Positions 10,375 to 18,226 of a stretch of 50,912 bases of DNA are shown piece by piece. The translations under genes were made by a program, and so were the position numbers. Under the pieces are notes generated by a model, which saw only the letters and a program-made list of their open reading frames with translations, was not told the DNA's origin and made no database searches. This stretch comes from Muricoccus nepalensis (GTDB lineage Bacteria; Pseudomonadota; Alphaproteobacteria; Acetobacterales; Acetobacteraceae), in assembly GCF_006438825.1 (NCBI RefSeq), contig NZ_RCZP01000038.1, positions 1-50,912 of the forward strand. The letters run 5' to 3'. Position 1 is the first letter of the stretch. Each line of letters begins with the position of its first letter.

Positions 10375-11673
10375 TCACGCCCGCGCGCCCGCGGCCGGGC
10401 GAAGCGCCGCCACCTCCCGCGCCGCCTCCGCCCCGCTTAGCCAAGCGCCTGCCAAAGTCCCGGCAAGGCTCGGGTGGCAGGCCTCGCCCGCCAGCCGCAG
10501 CCGCCCGCCCCCGACCGGCGCCGAGAGCGCCCGCCGCGCGCCGCCGCGGCTTGGCCGGGCCGCGGCGTAGGCCCCCCGCGCCCAGGGGTCCCGCCCCCAG
10601 GCCGACACCACCGCCCCCTCCCGCCGCAGCGCCCGGTCCGCCCGCGCCCCGTGCATCCGCCTGAGCTCGGAGAATGCGAACTCCACCATCGCCGCCTCGC
10701 CCGCCCGCGACAGCTCCCAGGCCAGCGACCCGCCCGCGAAGCCCTCGAGGTGCCCGCGCCCGAAGGGCCAGGCGACGAAGGTCATCGCCCGCTCCCCCTC
10801 CTCGAGCCGCCGCTCCATCCCCCCGAAGGCGGGCGTGTCCAGCCGGTCCGCCCCGGCCGCGGGCAGGCCGACCTTCTCCAGCAGCCCCATCGGCAGGTCG
10901 TGCGCCGCCTCCTCCACCGCCGCCGGCAGCGCGGGCGAGAAGGCGATGCCGCCCCCCGCCAGCACGCCCGTCGAGACCGTGACCACCGCGGCCCGCGCCT
11001 CCAGCGCGCCGAAATCCCCCTCCGCCCGCACCCGCTTCCCGCCCCAGTCGATCCGCGAGACCGGCGCGCCCAGCGTCACCGGCAGCCCCTCCGCCAGCGC
11101 CTCCAGAAGATGCCCGCAGCCCTCCCGCGGCAGCAGGTTCGTGCCGCTGAGCAGCGTCGCGAGGTAGTCGTCGAGGTCGATCGCCGACGCCTCGGCGGCC
11201 GCGATCACCGGCCCCTCCCAATGCGTCAGCGTCGCGTCCCAGAAGCCGCCGCGCGGCGCCGCCTCCGCCAGGCTCGGCGCCCGGCCGCCCTCGCGCGCGC
11301 GCGCGCGCGCGGCGGCGAGCCGCACCGCGATCCCCCAGTCCCGCTCCGCCCGCTCGTAATCCGCGGCCTCCGCCTCGCCCGCCCAATGGTCGCCCAGCCA
11401 GACCCGCGCGCTCCGCACCGCGTCGTGGTCGAACAGCGCGAGCCCCCGCGCCTCCGCCAGCGGCACCAGCGGGTTCGCCTGCGCCGCGTGCAGCCAGGTC
11501 GCGCCGAGGTCCATCGGGTGCCCGAGCGAGAGGTCCGTCCGCGCCCGCCCGCCGACCCGCCCCCGCGCCTCCAGCACCCGCACCGAGAGCCCGAGAGACA
11601 TCGCCTCCCGCGCCGCCCCGAGGCCGGCCGCCCCGGCCCCCACCACCAGCAGATCAAGCTCGCCCACGTCCAT
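10375..11673 (-). CDS. Flavin monoamine oxidase family FAD-dependent oxidoreductase
   Basis: This 432-residue flavoprotein opens with a Rossmann dinucleotide motif (LDLLVVGAGAAGLGAAREA, GxGxxG) and the GG motif RVGGRART that follows in amine oxidases. The FAD-binding C-terminus LAGEACHPSLAGTLAGAWLSGAEAA is also typical. Relatives oxidise primary or polyamines to imines with release of hydrogen peroxide, or desaturate other substrates; no substrate-specific residue is readable here. It is the first gene of a tight minus-strand run, 11 nt upstream of the Mce permease, which suggests co-transcription. Whether it is functionally tied to lipid transport is unknown. A (CG)9 tract lies in its coding sequence. 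Confidence 0.85.
   Translation of the reverse strand: MDVGELDLLVVGAGAAGLGAAREAMSLGLSVRVLEARGRVGGRARTDLSLGHPMDLGATWLHAAQANPLVPLAEARGLALFDHDAVRSARVWLGDHWAGEAEAADYERAERDWGIAVRLAAARARAREGGRAPSLAEAAPRGGFWDATLTHWEGPVIAAAEASAIDLDDYLATLLSGTNLLPREGCGHLLEALAEGLPVTLGAPVSRIDWGGKRVRAEGDFGALEARAAVVTVSTGVLAGGGIAFSPALPAAVEEAAHDLPMGLLEKVGLPAAGADRLDTPAFGGMERRLEEGERAMTFVAWPFGRGHLEGFAGGSLAWELSRAGEAAMVEFAFSELRRMHGARADRALRREGAVVSAWGRDPWARGAYAAARPSRGGARRALSAPVGGGRLRLAGEACHPSLAGTLAGAWLSGAEAAREVAALRPAAGARA
11292..11309. repeat. (CG)9 dinucleotide tract inside the amine oxidase gene
   Basis: Nine uninterrupted CG dinucleotides encode alternating Ala and Arg (part of AAARARAREGG). A gain or loss of one unit would shift the frame, so the tract is a possible slippage site, though GC composition alone makes such tracts more likely here. 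Confidence 0.8.
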
Positions 11674-11732
11674 GCCGTGCTAATGGGTCCTGCGCGCCGG
11701 GGTTGCCACCCTTGGACCGGCACTGTTTCATT

Positions 11733-11754
11733 CCGACGCAAGCGCCATCGTCGG
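11733..11754. terminator. Small hairpin between Bug receptor and amine oxidase genes
   Basis: CCGACG (11733-11738) pairs with CGTCGG (11749-11754) around a 10-nt loop, 9 nt beyond the minus-strand stop of the Bug receptor gene. It could weakly terminate that gene before the amine oxidase operon. The arms are short, so this is tentative. Confidence 0.3.
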
Positions 11755-11763
11755 TTGCGCCCC

Positions 11764-12771
11764 CTAGTCGAGCTTCACGCCGGACATCTCCACCAGCCGC
11801 TTCCAGGCCGGCGTCTCCCGCTCCACCTGGGCCGCCAGCGCCGCCGGGCTCTCGCTCAGCACCACGTCGTAGCCGAGCGGCCGCAGCCGCTCCACCAGCG
11901 CCGGGTCCGCCGCCGCCTGCCGCACCGCCGCCAGCAGCCGCTCCACCACCGGCGCGGGCGTGCCCGCCGGCAGCATCAGCGCGTTCCAGGACAGCAGGTC
12001 GAGCTCGCCGAGGCCGAGGTCCGCGAACTCCCCCATCCCCGGCACCTCCGGCGCGAAGTCCATCCGCGCGCGCGACGACACCGCCAGCGGCTTGAACTTG
12101 CCCGCCTGCACCTGCGGCATCAGCGCGGGCGTCACGTCGAACATCAGGTCGATCGTGCCCGACAGAAGGTCCGTGATGGCCGGCCCGCCGCCCCGGTAGG
12201 GCACGTGCAGGATGCGCGCCCCCGCCATGGCGTTGATCGCCTCGATGATGAGGTGCGACGAGGTCCCGGGGCCGGAGGAGCCCATCTTCACCCGGTCCGG
12301 GTTGGCCTTCGACCAGGCGATCAGCGCCCGGAAGTCCGTCCAGCCCCGCCGCGCCGCCTCCGCGGCGTTCACCACGCAGAGCAGCGCGCCCGAGGTGATC
12401 ATCGTCAGCGGCTGCAGGTCGCGGGCGGGGTCGAAGGGCAGGCGCTCGTAGAGGGTGGGATAGGCGGTCAGCGTCACGCCCCCGATCACCCCGATCACCG
12501 TGCCGTCCGGGGCCCCCTTGGCCACCGCGTCGGTGCCCAGGATCCCCCCGGCCCCGCCCCGGTTCTCCACCACCACGTTCTGCCCCAGCGCCGGCCCCAG
12601 CCGCTCCGCCACCAGCCGCCCGAGCAGGTCGATCGCCCCGCCCGGCGGGAAGGGCACGATCACCCGCACCGCCCGCCCGCCCCCCACCGGCTGGGCCGCG
12701 GCCGGGCCCGCCGCCAGCGCGGCCAGCCCTCCGCCGAGGATATCGCCCAGAAGGTCCCGCCGTCCCTGCAT
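11764..12771 (-). CDS. Bug family tripartite tricarboxylate transporter substrate-binding protein (copy 1)
   Basis: This 335-residue periplasmic receptor has a twin-arginine-like signal (GRRDLLGDILGG, then an alanine-rich stretch ending AAA). The mature part begins with VRVIVPFPPGGAIDLLGRLVAERL, the Bug family pattern, and continues with ENRGGAGGILGTDAVAK and HVPYRGGGPAI. Bug proteins capture small carboxylates or related solutes for TctAB permeases, but no tctA or tctB gene is present, as is usual for the many orphan Bug genes of this group. The start at 12771 gives a normal signal peptide; an upstream ATG would add 19 Arg/Ala-rich residues. It is clearly paralogous to the receptor at 14200-15213. 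Confidence 0.9.
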   Translation of the reverse strand: MQGRRDLLGDILGGGLAALAAGPAAAQPVGGGRAVRVIVPFPPGGAIDLLGRLVAERLGPALGQNVVVENRGGAGGILGTDAVAKGAPDGTVIGVIGGVTLTAYPTLYERLPFDPARDLQPLTMITSGALLCVVNAAEAARRGWTDFRALIAWSKANPDRVKMGSSGPGTSSHLIIEAINAMAGARILHVPYRGGGPAITDLLSGTIDLMFDVTPALMPQVQAGKFKPLAVSSRARMDFAPEVPGMGEFADLGLGELDLLSWNALMLPAGTPAPVVERLLAAVRQAAADPALVERLRPLGYDVVLSESPAALAAQVERETPAWKRLVEMSGVKLD

Positions 12772-12857
12772 CGCGCGCTCTCCCCGCCGCCGCCCCCTCG
12801 CGACAGCGCAAGCGGGCGCGGGCATCATGGCATCCCCAAGAGAACAAGGAACGCACC

Positions 12858-13634
12858 ATGCCCGCCAACGGGGAATTCACCGGCCGCCGCGCCGTCGTCA
12901 TGGGCGGCAGCCGCGGCATCGGCCGCTCCATCGCCCTCGCCCTCGCCGGAGCCGGCGCCGCCGTCTCGATCTGCGCCCGCGGCACCGGCCCGCTGGAGGC
13001 GACGCGGGCCGAGCTCGCGGCCCTCGGCGGCACCGTCCACGCCGCCCCCTGCGACCTCGCCGACGCCGCGGCCATCGAGGCCTTCGTGCCCGCCGCGGCG
13101 GCGGCGCTCGGCGGCATCGACGTCCTCGTGAACAACGCCTCCGGCTTCGGCCGCGCCGACGACGAGGAGAGCTGGGCCGCCTCCCTCTCGGTCGACGTCA
13201 TGGCCGTGGTGCGCGCGAGCCGCGCCGCCCGCCCCTTCCTCGAGGCCTCCGGCGCCCGCGCCGCCGGCGGCGCCAGCATCGTCAACATCGCCTCGATCTC
13301 GGCCATGCGCGCCACCAAGCGCAACCCGCCCTACGCCGCGGTGAAGGCCGCCGTCATCCAGTACACCGCGAGCCAGGCCCGCGTCCTCGCGGCCCACGGC
13401 ATCCGCGCCAACGCCGTCGCCCCCGGCTCGGTCGAGTTCCCCGGCGGCACCTGGGAGCGGCGCCGCACCGAGGACCCCGCCCTCTACGAGGCCACCCTCG
13501 CCTCCATCCCCTTCGGCCGCATGGGCCGCCCGGAGGAGATCGCCGAGGCCGTCCTCTTCCTCGCCTCCCCGCGCGCCGGCTGGATCACCGGCCAGAGCCT
13601 CGTGGTGGACGGCGGCCAGCTCCTCGGCGCCTAG
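12858..13634 (+). CDS. Short-chain dehydrogenase/reductase (SDR) with 3-oxoacyl-ACP reductase-like pattern
   Basis: This 258-residue classical SDR carries the cofactor motif GGSRGIG near the N-terminus, the structural NNAS motif, a catalytic serine in NIASISAM, and the active-site pair Tyr159 and Lys163 (YAAVK). The C-terminus GWITGQSLVVDGG is typical of FabG-like reductases. The substrate is unknown. An AAGGAA site precedes the ATG. It is divergent from the Bug receptor at 11764-12771 with 86 nt between starts, so the two may share a control region. Confidence 0.9.
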   Translation: MPANGEFTGRRAVVMGGSRGIGRSIALALAGAGAAVSICARGTGPLEATRAELAALGGTVHAAPCDLADAAAIEAFVPAAAAALGGIDVLVNNASGFGRADDEESWAASLSVDVMAVVRASRAARPFLEASGARAAGGASIVNIASISAMRATKRNPPYAAVKAAVIQYTASQARVLAAHGIRANAVAPGSVEFPGGTWERRRTEDPALYEATLASIPFGRMGRPEEIAEAVLFLASPRAGWITGQSLVVDGGQLLGA

Positions 13635-13911
13635 GCGCCGGGCCGCCTGAGCAAAAAGGACACAGCGCGCCTGCTCATGCCTTCGGCACCCCCTGCCCAA
13701 GGCATGATCACGGAAACGTGTTTACGTATCATTAATTGTTTCGATAAAAGATAGATCAGCGGATCGTCATCGCGGGGCACCGTCAGGCCCCGCCGAGGCG
13801 GCCGGCGCGCGGCGGACGCCGCGGGCCGGGCTGCCGGCGAGAAGCTGGCCGAGAACGCCGGCCCGACAAGGAGCGAAACCGCGCCGACGCGCGACAGGAA
13901 AGGACCGCAAG
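13635..13911. other. Gene-free stretch containing an AT-rich promoter-like island
   Basis: Between the SDR gene and the possible small gene there is no convincing reading frame. The segment 13705-13760 is strikingly AT-rich against its surroundings and includes TTTACG (13721-13726) and GATAAA (13743-13748) 16 nt apart, a weak match to a sigma-70 type promoter directed rightward. About 150 nt of GC-rich sequence then follow before the small frame. Confidence 0.45.
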
Positions 13912-14076
13912 CTGAGCGCCGAACCGGTCACCGACCCCAGGGGTGCCGATGCGATGCGCGCCGCGGCGCTCGTCATCATGCAGCTCGCCCTCTTCGCCGA
14001 CGAGGAGGCGCATTCCGGCCTCCGGGGCCTCCTCACCAACCTCGCCGGCCTGATCGCGCCCGCCGAGGGCGGCTGA
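13912..14076 (+). CDS. Possible small protein of 40-54 residues
   Basis: A plus-strand frame ends with TGA at 14074-14076, 7 nt before a strong hairpin. From the first ATG (13954) it encodes 40 residues, beginning MRAAALVIMQLALFADEE, with a hydrophobic N-terminal half. A CTG at 13912 preceded by AAGGA would give 54 residues; CTG starts are rare, so the coordinates given are the longest form. Support comes from the upstream AT-rich island, the downstream hairpin and the absence of any other gene in 560 nt. No family was recognised, and a minus-strand alternative cannot be excluded. Confidence 0.35.
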   Translation: MSAEPVTDPRGADAMRAAALVIMQLALFADEEAHSGLRGLLTNLAGLIAPAEGG

Positions 14077-14083
14077 TCCCCCT

Positions 14084-14107
14084 CCCGGCCGGAACCCTCC
14101 GGCCGGG
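14084..14107 (+). terminator. Perfect 10-bp hairpin after the small frame
   Basis: CCCGGCCGGA (14084-14093) and TCCGGCCGGG (14098-14107) form a perfect stem with a 4-nt ACCC loop. No T-run follows. It lies between the small plus-strand frame and the convergent Bug gene and could end transcription from either side. Confidence 0.6.
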
Positions 14108-14199
14108 CCTGTCCGATCCCGCGGCGGCGCCCCAGGCGGGCACCCCGGCGGCACCCCCGTGCCCGGTCGCCCCGCGAGCGGCCGCCCCGTGCGCGGCCG

Positions 14200-15213
14200 C
14201 TAGTCGAGCGTCGCGCCGGACTGCTCCACCAGCCCCTTCCACAGCGCGTCCTGCTGCGCGAGATAGGCCGCGTAGGCCGCCGGCGTCTCGTCGGATACCG
14301 GCGTGAAGCCGAGCGGCTCCAGCCGCGACCGGAAGTCGTCCGAGCCCACGACCTGCCGGATCGCCCCGTGCAGCCGCTCCACCACCGGTGCCGGCGTGCC
14401 CGTCGGCACGTTCACCGCGTACCAGCTCTGCATGTCGATGCCCGAGCCCGGCAGCAGCTCCTTCATGCCCGGCACGTCCCGGATCTCCGGCACGTAGGCC
14501 ACGCGCTCCGCGCTGCCGACCGCCAGCGCCCGGAACCGCCCCTCGCGCACATGCGGCATTAGCGCCGGGATCACGTCGAACATCATGTCGATGTTGCCCG
14601 AGACGAGGTCCGAGATGGCCGGCCCGCCGCCGCGATAGGGCACGTGCGTGATGTCGATCCCCGCGGCCCGGCAGACCGAGGACAGCGTCAGGTGGCTCAC
14701 CGTCCCCGTGCCCGACGATCCCATGGTGATCTTGCCCGGGTCCTTCTTCGCGGCCGCGACCAGGTCCGCGAAGCTCCGCCAGGGCCGCTGCGCGTTCACC
14801 ACCAGCAGCACCGTCCCCGTCGTCACCCGCGTCACCGGCGCGAGATCCTTCACGGGGTCGATCGGCATGGAGCGGCGGTAGAGATACTTATTGGCCGCCA
14901 TGATCGAGACCGAGCCGAGCAGCATCGTGTAGCCGTCCTTGTCGGACCGCGCGACGAACTCCGCCCCGATGTTCCCGCCCGCGCCGCCCCGGTTGTCCAC
15001 CACCACCGTCTGCCCGAGAACCGGCTGCAGCCGTTCGGCCAGCAGCCGCCCCGTGATGTCCACCGCGCCGCCCGGCGCGAAGGGCACCACCACGCGCAGG
15101 GAACGGTTCGGGAAGGGCGCCTGCGCCCGCGCCGGCGCGGCCAGGAGGGCGGCGAGGGGCGCGGCCGCCGGGGCAGCGGCGGCTCCGACCAGGGTGCGGC
15201 GGCGAAGGGTCAT
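14200..15213 (-). CDS. Bug family tripartite tricarboxylate transporter substrate-binding protein (copy 2)
   Basis: This 337-residue periplasmic receptor has a twin-arginine-like signal (LRRRTLVGAAAA) and an alanine-rich stretch ending ARAQA. The mature part starts LRVVVPFAPGGAVDITGRLLAERL and continues with NRGGAGGNIGAEFVA and HVPYRGGGPAISDLVSG. Long stretches match the receptor at 11764-12771, for instance FDVxPALMPxV and GTPAPVVERL, so the two arose by duplication. No permease genes accompany it. The start at 15213 gives a standard signal peptide; the same frame stays open much further upstream only because it crosses a GC-rich repeat array. Confidence 0.9.
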   Translation of the reverse strand: MTLRRRTLVGAAAAPAAAPLAALLAAPARAQAPFPNRSLRVVVPFAPGGAVDITGRLLAERLQPVLGQTVVVDNRGGAGGNIGAEFVARSDKDGYTMLLGSVSIMAANKYLYRRSMPIDPVKDLAPVTRVTTGTVLLVVNAQRPWRSFADLVAAAKKDPGKITMGSSGTGTVSHLTLSSVCRAAGIDITHVPYRGGGPAISDLVSGNIDMMFDVIPALMPHVREGRFRALAVGSAERVAYVPEIRDVPGMKELLPGSGIDMQSWYAVNVPTGTPAPVVERLHGAIRQVVGSDDFRSRLEPLGFTPVSDETPAAYAAYLAQQDALWKGLVEQSGATLD

Positions 15214-15260
15214 GGGCGGGCGGTCTCCGGACGGTTGCGGCCCGCATGTCGCCCCGCAGG

Positions 15261-15357
15261 CCCGGCGGGGCAAGGCCCTCGCCCGGCGGGAGACCCCCGC
15301 CCGGCGGAGCAACGCCCATCCGGCAGGGCAGGCCCCTCGCCCGGCGGGGCAACCCCG
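15261..15357. repeat. Array of five degenerate 18-21 bp GC-rich units
   Basis: Units starting at 15261, 15282, 15300, 15320 and 15340 share the core CCCGGCGGGGC followed by a purine-rich stretch and GCCC. The first and last share the exact 13-mer CCCGGCGGGGCAA. The array fills half of the divergent gap between the Bug receptor and DUF1289 genes. Related units occur inside the pseudouridine synthase gene and at the start of the lipoprotein gene near 45.9 kb. Confidence 0.7.
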
Positions 15358-15402
15358 CGCGCCCTCGCCCCTTCCTCCGGCGAACCCCGCGAGAACCCGC
15401 CC

Positions 15403-15654
15403 GTGACCCAGCCGCCCTTGCCCCAGCCGCCCGCCCCCGACGAACGCCCCTGCATCAAGATCTGCGAGCACGAGGACGCCACCGGCTGGTGCCTCGGCTG
15501 CGGCATGACGAAGCTTGAACGAAAGGCCTGGAAGCGCGCCCCCGCCTACCGCGCCACCATCCGCGCCTCCCTGCCCCCGCGCCTCGAGGCCCTCTCGGCC
15601 CAGGGCCACGTCACCGGCCCCGCGGCCGGCCGGCGCAAGCGCAAGGACGACTGA
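15403..15654 (+). CDS. DUF1289 domain protein
   Basis: This 83-residue protein carries the complete DUF1289 cysteine pattern: CIKICEHEDATGWCLGCGMTKLERKAW in the first half, with four cysteines that probably bind iron or zinc. Such proteins are small and cytoplasmic, widespread in proteobacteria and without a firmly known role. The C-terminal tail GRRKRKDD is strongly basic. The start is a GTG at 15403; no ATG precedes the domain. It is divergent from the Bug receptor gene across a 189-nt gap filled largely by a repeat array. Confidence 0.85.
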   Translation: MTQPPLPQPPAPDERPCIKICEHEDATGWCLGCGMTKLERKAWKRAPAYRATIRASLPPRLEALSAQGHVTGPAAGRRKRKDD

Positions 15655-15685
15655 CGCCCTTTGGCGCCCCTCGGCGCCCCCCGCC

Positions 15686-16471
15686 CTAGCGCCGCGCCGA
15701 CAGCGCGTGGATGAGCACCGCCGCCGCCACCGAGACGTTCAGGCTCTCCACCCGCCCCGAGCCCGGCAGCGTCACCCGCGCGTCGCAGGCCGCCGCCACC
15801 GCCTCCGAGACCCCGGCCTCCTCGTTGCCGAGCACGAGGGCGACGCAGCCCGGCCGCGCCCCGCCCGCGAAGAGCCGCTCCGGCGCGACCCCCCCGGCCG
15901 CGACCGCCGCCACCGTCGCCACCCCCAGCCGCGGCAGCACCGCAAGCAGGTCCGGCGCCTGCCAGAGGCTCAGCACCTCGAGCCCCCCCTCGCTCGTCCG
16001 GAAGGCCGCGTCCGACAGCCCCGCCTGGCGCGGGTCGCCCGAGAGCACCATGCCGATGCAGCCGAAGAAGGCCGCCGAGCGCGCGATGGCGCCGAGGTTG
16101 TGCGGGTTCGACACCCCGTCCAGCACGGGCAGCACGGGCGCCACCCGCAGCGCGGGCGCCAGCGGCAGGGCCAGCACCGGCACCCGCCGCCGCGTCGCGA
16201 CGGCCACGATCCCCCCGTGGTGGACCGTGCCCGCCACCCGCGCCAGCTCCTCCTCCCCCACCTCGCGGTAGGGCTTCCGCGCCGCCGCCATGGCCGCGCA
16301 GAAGGGATTCGCCTCCCGCCGGCGGGACGGCAGGTGAAACAGCCGCAGCACGTCCCGCGGCCGCCGCGCGAAGACGGCCGACACGGCGGCCAGGCCGCAG
16401 AGCCGGTCCGGCTCCGGCGGCCGCTTGGGCCGGACGGCGGAAGGGGGCGGCGCTGGTTCCATCCCCCGCAT
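15686..16471 (-). CDS. SpoU/TrmH family RNA 2'-O-ribose methyltransferase
   Basis: This 261-residue protein has the three SpoU (SPOUT) motifs in order: motif 1 VLDGVSNPHNLGAIARSAAFFG (Asn and Arg catalytic), motif 2 LVLGNEEAGVS, and motif 3 VTLPGSGRVESLNVSVAAAVL. These form the trefoil-knot SAM site. An N-terminal substrate-binding region starts with RLCGLAAVSAVFARRP, as in RlmB-type enzymes that methylate 23S rRNA, but tRNA methylation is possible. The ATG at 16471 was chosen because GGAGGAG lies 8 nt upstream; a GTG at 16477 would sit too close to that site. It follows the histidine kinase gene on the same strand by about 50 nt. Confidence 0.88.
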   Translation of the reverse strand: MRGMEPAPPPSAVRPKRPPEPDRLCGLAAVSAVFARRPRDVLRLFHLPSRRREANPFCAAMAAARKPYREVGEEELARVAGTVHHGGIVAVATRRRVPVLALPLAPALRVAPVLPVLDGVSNPHNLGAIARSAAFFGCIGMVLSGDPRQAGLSDAAFRTSEGGLEVLSLWQAPDLLAVLPRLGVATVAAVAAGGVAPERLFAGGARPGCVALVLGNEEAGVSEAVAAACDARVTLPGSGRVESLNVSVAAAVLIHALSARR

Positions 16472-16522
16472 CCACACCGCTCCTCCGCGGGGGTCAAGCG
16501 CCCCGGCGGCCCGCGCCCGCCC

Positions 16523-18226
16523 TCACCCGGCGCCGGCCATCCCCGCCCGGGCCACTGCCGAGAGCGGCACCTCGAGCTCCGCCACCAGACCCCCCGCATG
16601 CCAGTGCAGGTCGAGCCGCCCGCCGAGCTGCCCCCGCACCACCGACTGCAGCACCCGCGACCCGAAGCCGCGCTGCGCCGGCGGCCCCGCGACCGGCGGC
16701 CCGCCCCGCTCCTCCCAGCGCAGCCGCAGCCGCCCCGCGCCCCCCTCCGGCGCCGCCCCCACGTCCCCTGCCACCTCCCAGGTCACCAGCACCCGCCCGC
16801 CCGGCGCGGAGAGCGCCCCGTGCTTCACCGCGTTCGTCGCCAGCTCGTGCGCCACCATCGCGAGCGGCTGGGTCGCGACCGGCGGCACGAGCACGGCCGG
16901 GCCCCGCAGCTCCGCCAGCGGCCCCTCCCCCTCGCGCGCGACGAAGGGCGCGAGCTCCGTCCGTAGCAGCGTCCCGAGACTTGCCCCCCGCCACTGGTCG
17001 GCCGCCAGCAGCGTCTGCGCCCGGGCCAGGGCCAGCACCCGCCCCTCGACCGAGGCCGCGAAGCTCTCCGCGTCCCGCCGCGGCGTCAGCCGCAGCGTCG
17101 CCTGCACGACCGAGAGCGCGTTCTTCGCCCGGTGGTCCACCTCCCGCGCCAGCAAGCGCAGCCGCGCCTCCCCGGCCTGGATCTCCGCCGTCCGCTCCTC
17201 CACCCGCTGCTCGAGCGTCGCGTTCGCGAGGTCCAGTGCCCGCGCCCGGCGCCGCGACAGCAGCGAGAGCGACAGCAGCGCCGCCGTCGCGCCCCCGGCC
17301 AGCACGCCATAGGCCACCAGCCGGTCCCGCCAGGGCGCCAGCACCGCCGACCGCGGCATCCCGTGCACGATGAAGGCCGGGTAGCCCTCGATCCGCCGCA
17401 GCACGTTCATCCGCTCCACCCCGTCGATGGGCGAGGTGCTGCCGAAGACCCGCCCCTCCACCCCCGAGGCCGCGGCGCGGCCGATCGGCCCGTCCGGGTC
17501 CAGCCGCGTGCCCGCCTCGGGGTCGATCGCCGGCCGGCGCGCCAGCAGCAGCCCGTCGTCCCGGAACAGGCTGATCGCGTCGAGCGGGTCGGAGGCCGCG
17601 CGGTCCCAGAACTGGATGAAGCTGCTCTGCCGCACCGCGGCCGCGATCACCCCCGCGAACTCGCCCCCCGGCCCGTTCCGGCGTAGCGAGAGGAAGAACA
17701 GCGTTTCGCCGCTCACCCGGCTGCGCAGCGGGGCGGCGACGTGCGGCTCGCCGCCCGGATGGTCCCGGTGCCAGCGGAAATAGGCCCGGTCGCTGAGGTC
17801 GATCCCGCGCGGCGGCGTCGCCCGGTCGGAATCCACCAGCGGCCGCCCGTCCGCCCCGATGACGGTGATGCCGAGGTCGTCGCCCGCGAAGCGCTTCAGC
17901 GCCGCCAGCCGCGCGTGGTACTGGCGCGGGCTCGCCAGGATGTCGCTGTCCGCGACCCCGCGCAGCCAGTCCTCCGTCGCGCCCAGCGCCAGCGCCTCGA
18001 AGCGGAACACGTTGCGCGCGTGCCCGGCCATGGTCTCGGCCGCGGCCAGCAGCTCCGCGTGCGCCGCCTGCAGCGTCCGCCGGTAGTCCTGCGCCGCGAC
18101 GCCGAGGAAGACGAGCATCGGGAAGGCCACCGAGGCCAGGAGCAGCAGCTCCCCGACGACGCTCCGCCGCGCCGCTCCCGGCCCCGCTCCCTCCGCCGCC
18201 GGGCGGCTCTCGTCTCTCGGCATCAT
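16523..18226 (-). CDS. HWE-family sensor histidine kinase with periplasmic sensor domain
   Basis: This 567-residue membrane sensor has a first helix near residues 24-46, a periplasmic region of about 260 residues that looks like a Cache/PDC sensor (FRFEALALGATEDWLRG, then SDRAYFRWHRDHP and GVIAAAVRQSSF), and a second helix near 305-325. A short coiled coil (ANATLEQRVEERTAEIQ) leads to the kinase core. The H box is EVDHRAKNALSVVQATLRLT with phospho-acceptor His365. The N box HELATNAVKHGALS contains the family-defining His, and WEE supplies the W-x-E. No response regulator lies next to it, which is common for this family. The ligand is unknown. Confidence 0.92.
   Translation of the reverse strand: MMPRDESRPAAEGAGPGAARRSVVGELLLLASVAFPMLVFLGVAAQDYRRTLQAAHAELLAAAETMAGHARNVFRFEALALGATEDWLRGVADSDILASPRQYHARLAALKRFAGDDLGITVIGADGRPLVDSDRATPPRGIDLSDRAYFRWHRDHPGGEPHVAAPLRSRVSGETLFFLSLRRNGPGGEFAGVIAAAVRQSSFIQFWDRAASDPLDAISLFRDDGLLLARRPAIDPEAGTRLDPDGPIGRAAASGVEGRVFGSTSPIDGVERMNVLRRIEGYPAFIVHGMPRSAVLAPWRDRLVAYGVLAGGATAALLSLSLLSRRRARALDLANATLEQRVEERTAEIQAGEARLRLLAREVDHRAKNALSVVQATLRLTPRRDAESFAASVEGRVLALARAQTLLAADQWRGASLGTLLRTELAPFVAREGEGPLAELRGPAVLVPPVATQPLAMVAHELATNAVKHGALSAPGGRVLVTWEVAGDVGAAPEGGAGRLRLRWEERGGPPVAGPPAQRGFGSRVLQSVVRGQLGGRLDLHWHAGGLVAELEVPLSAVARAGMAGAG

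Noticed and set aside
9251-11386. MlaE fused to a long N-terminal extension
   Set aside because: The extension is a low-complexity shadow of the amine oxidase gene. The ATG at 10363 directly precedes the STAS domain.
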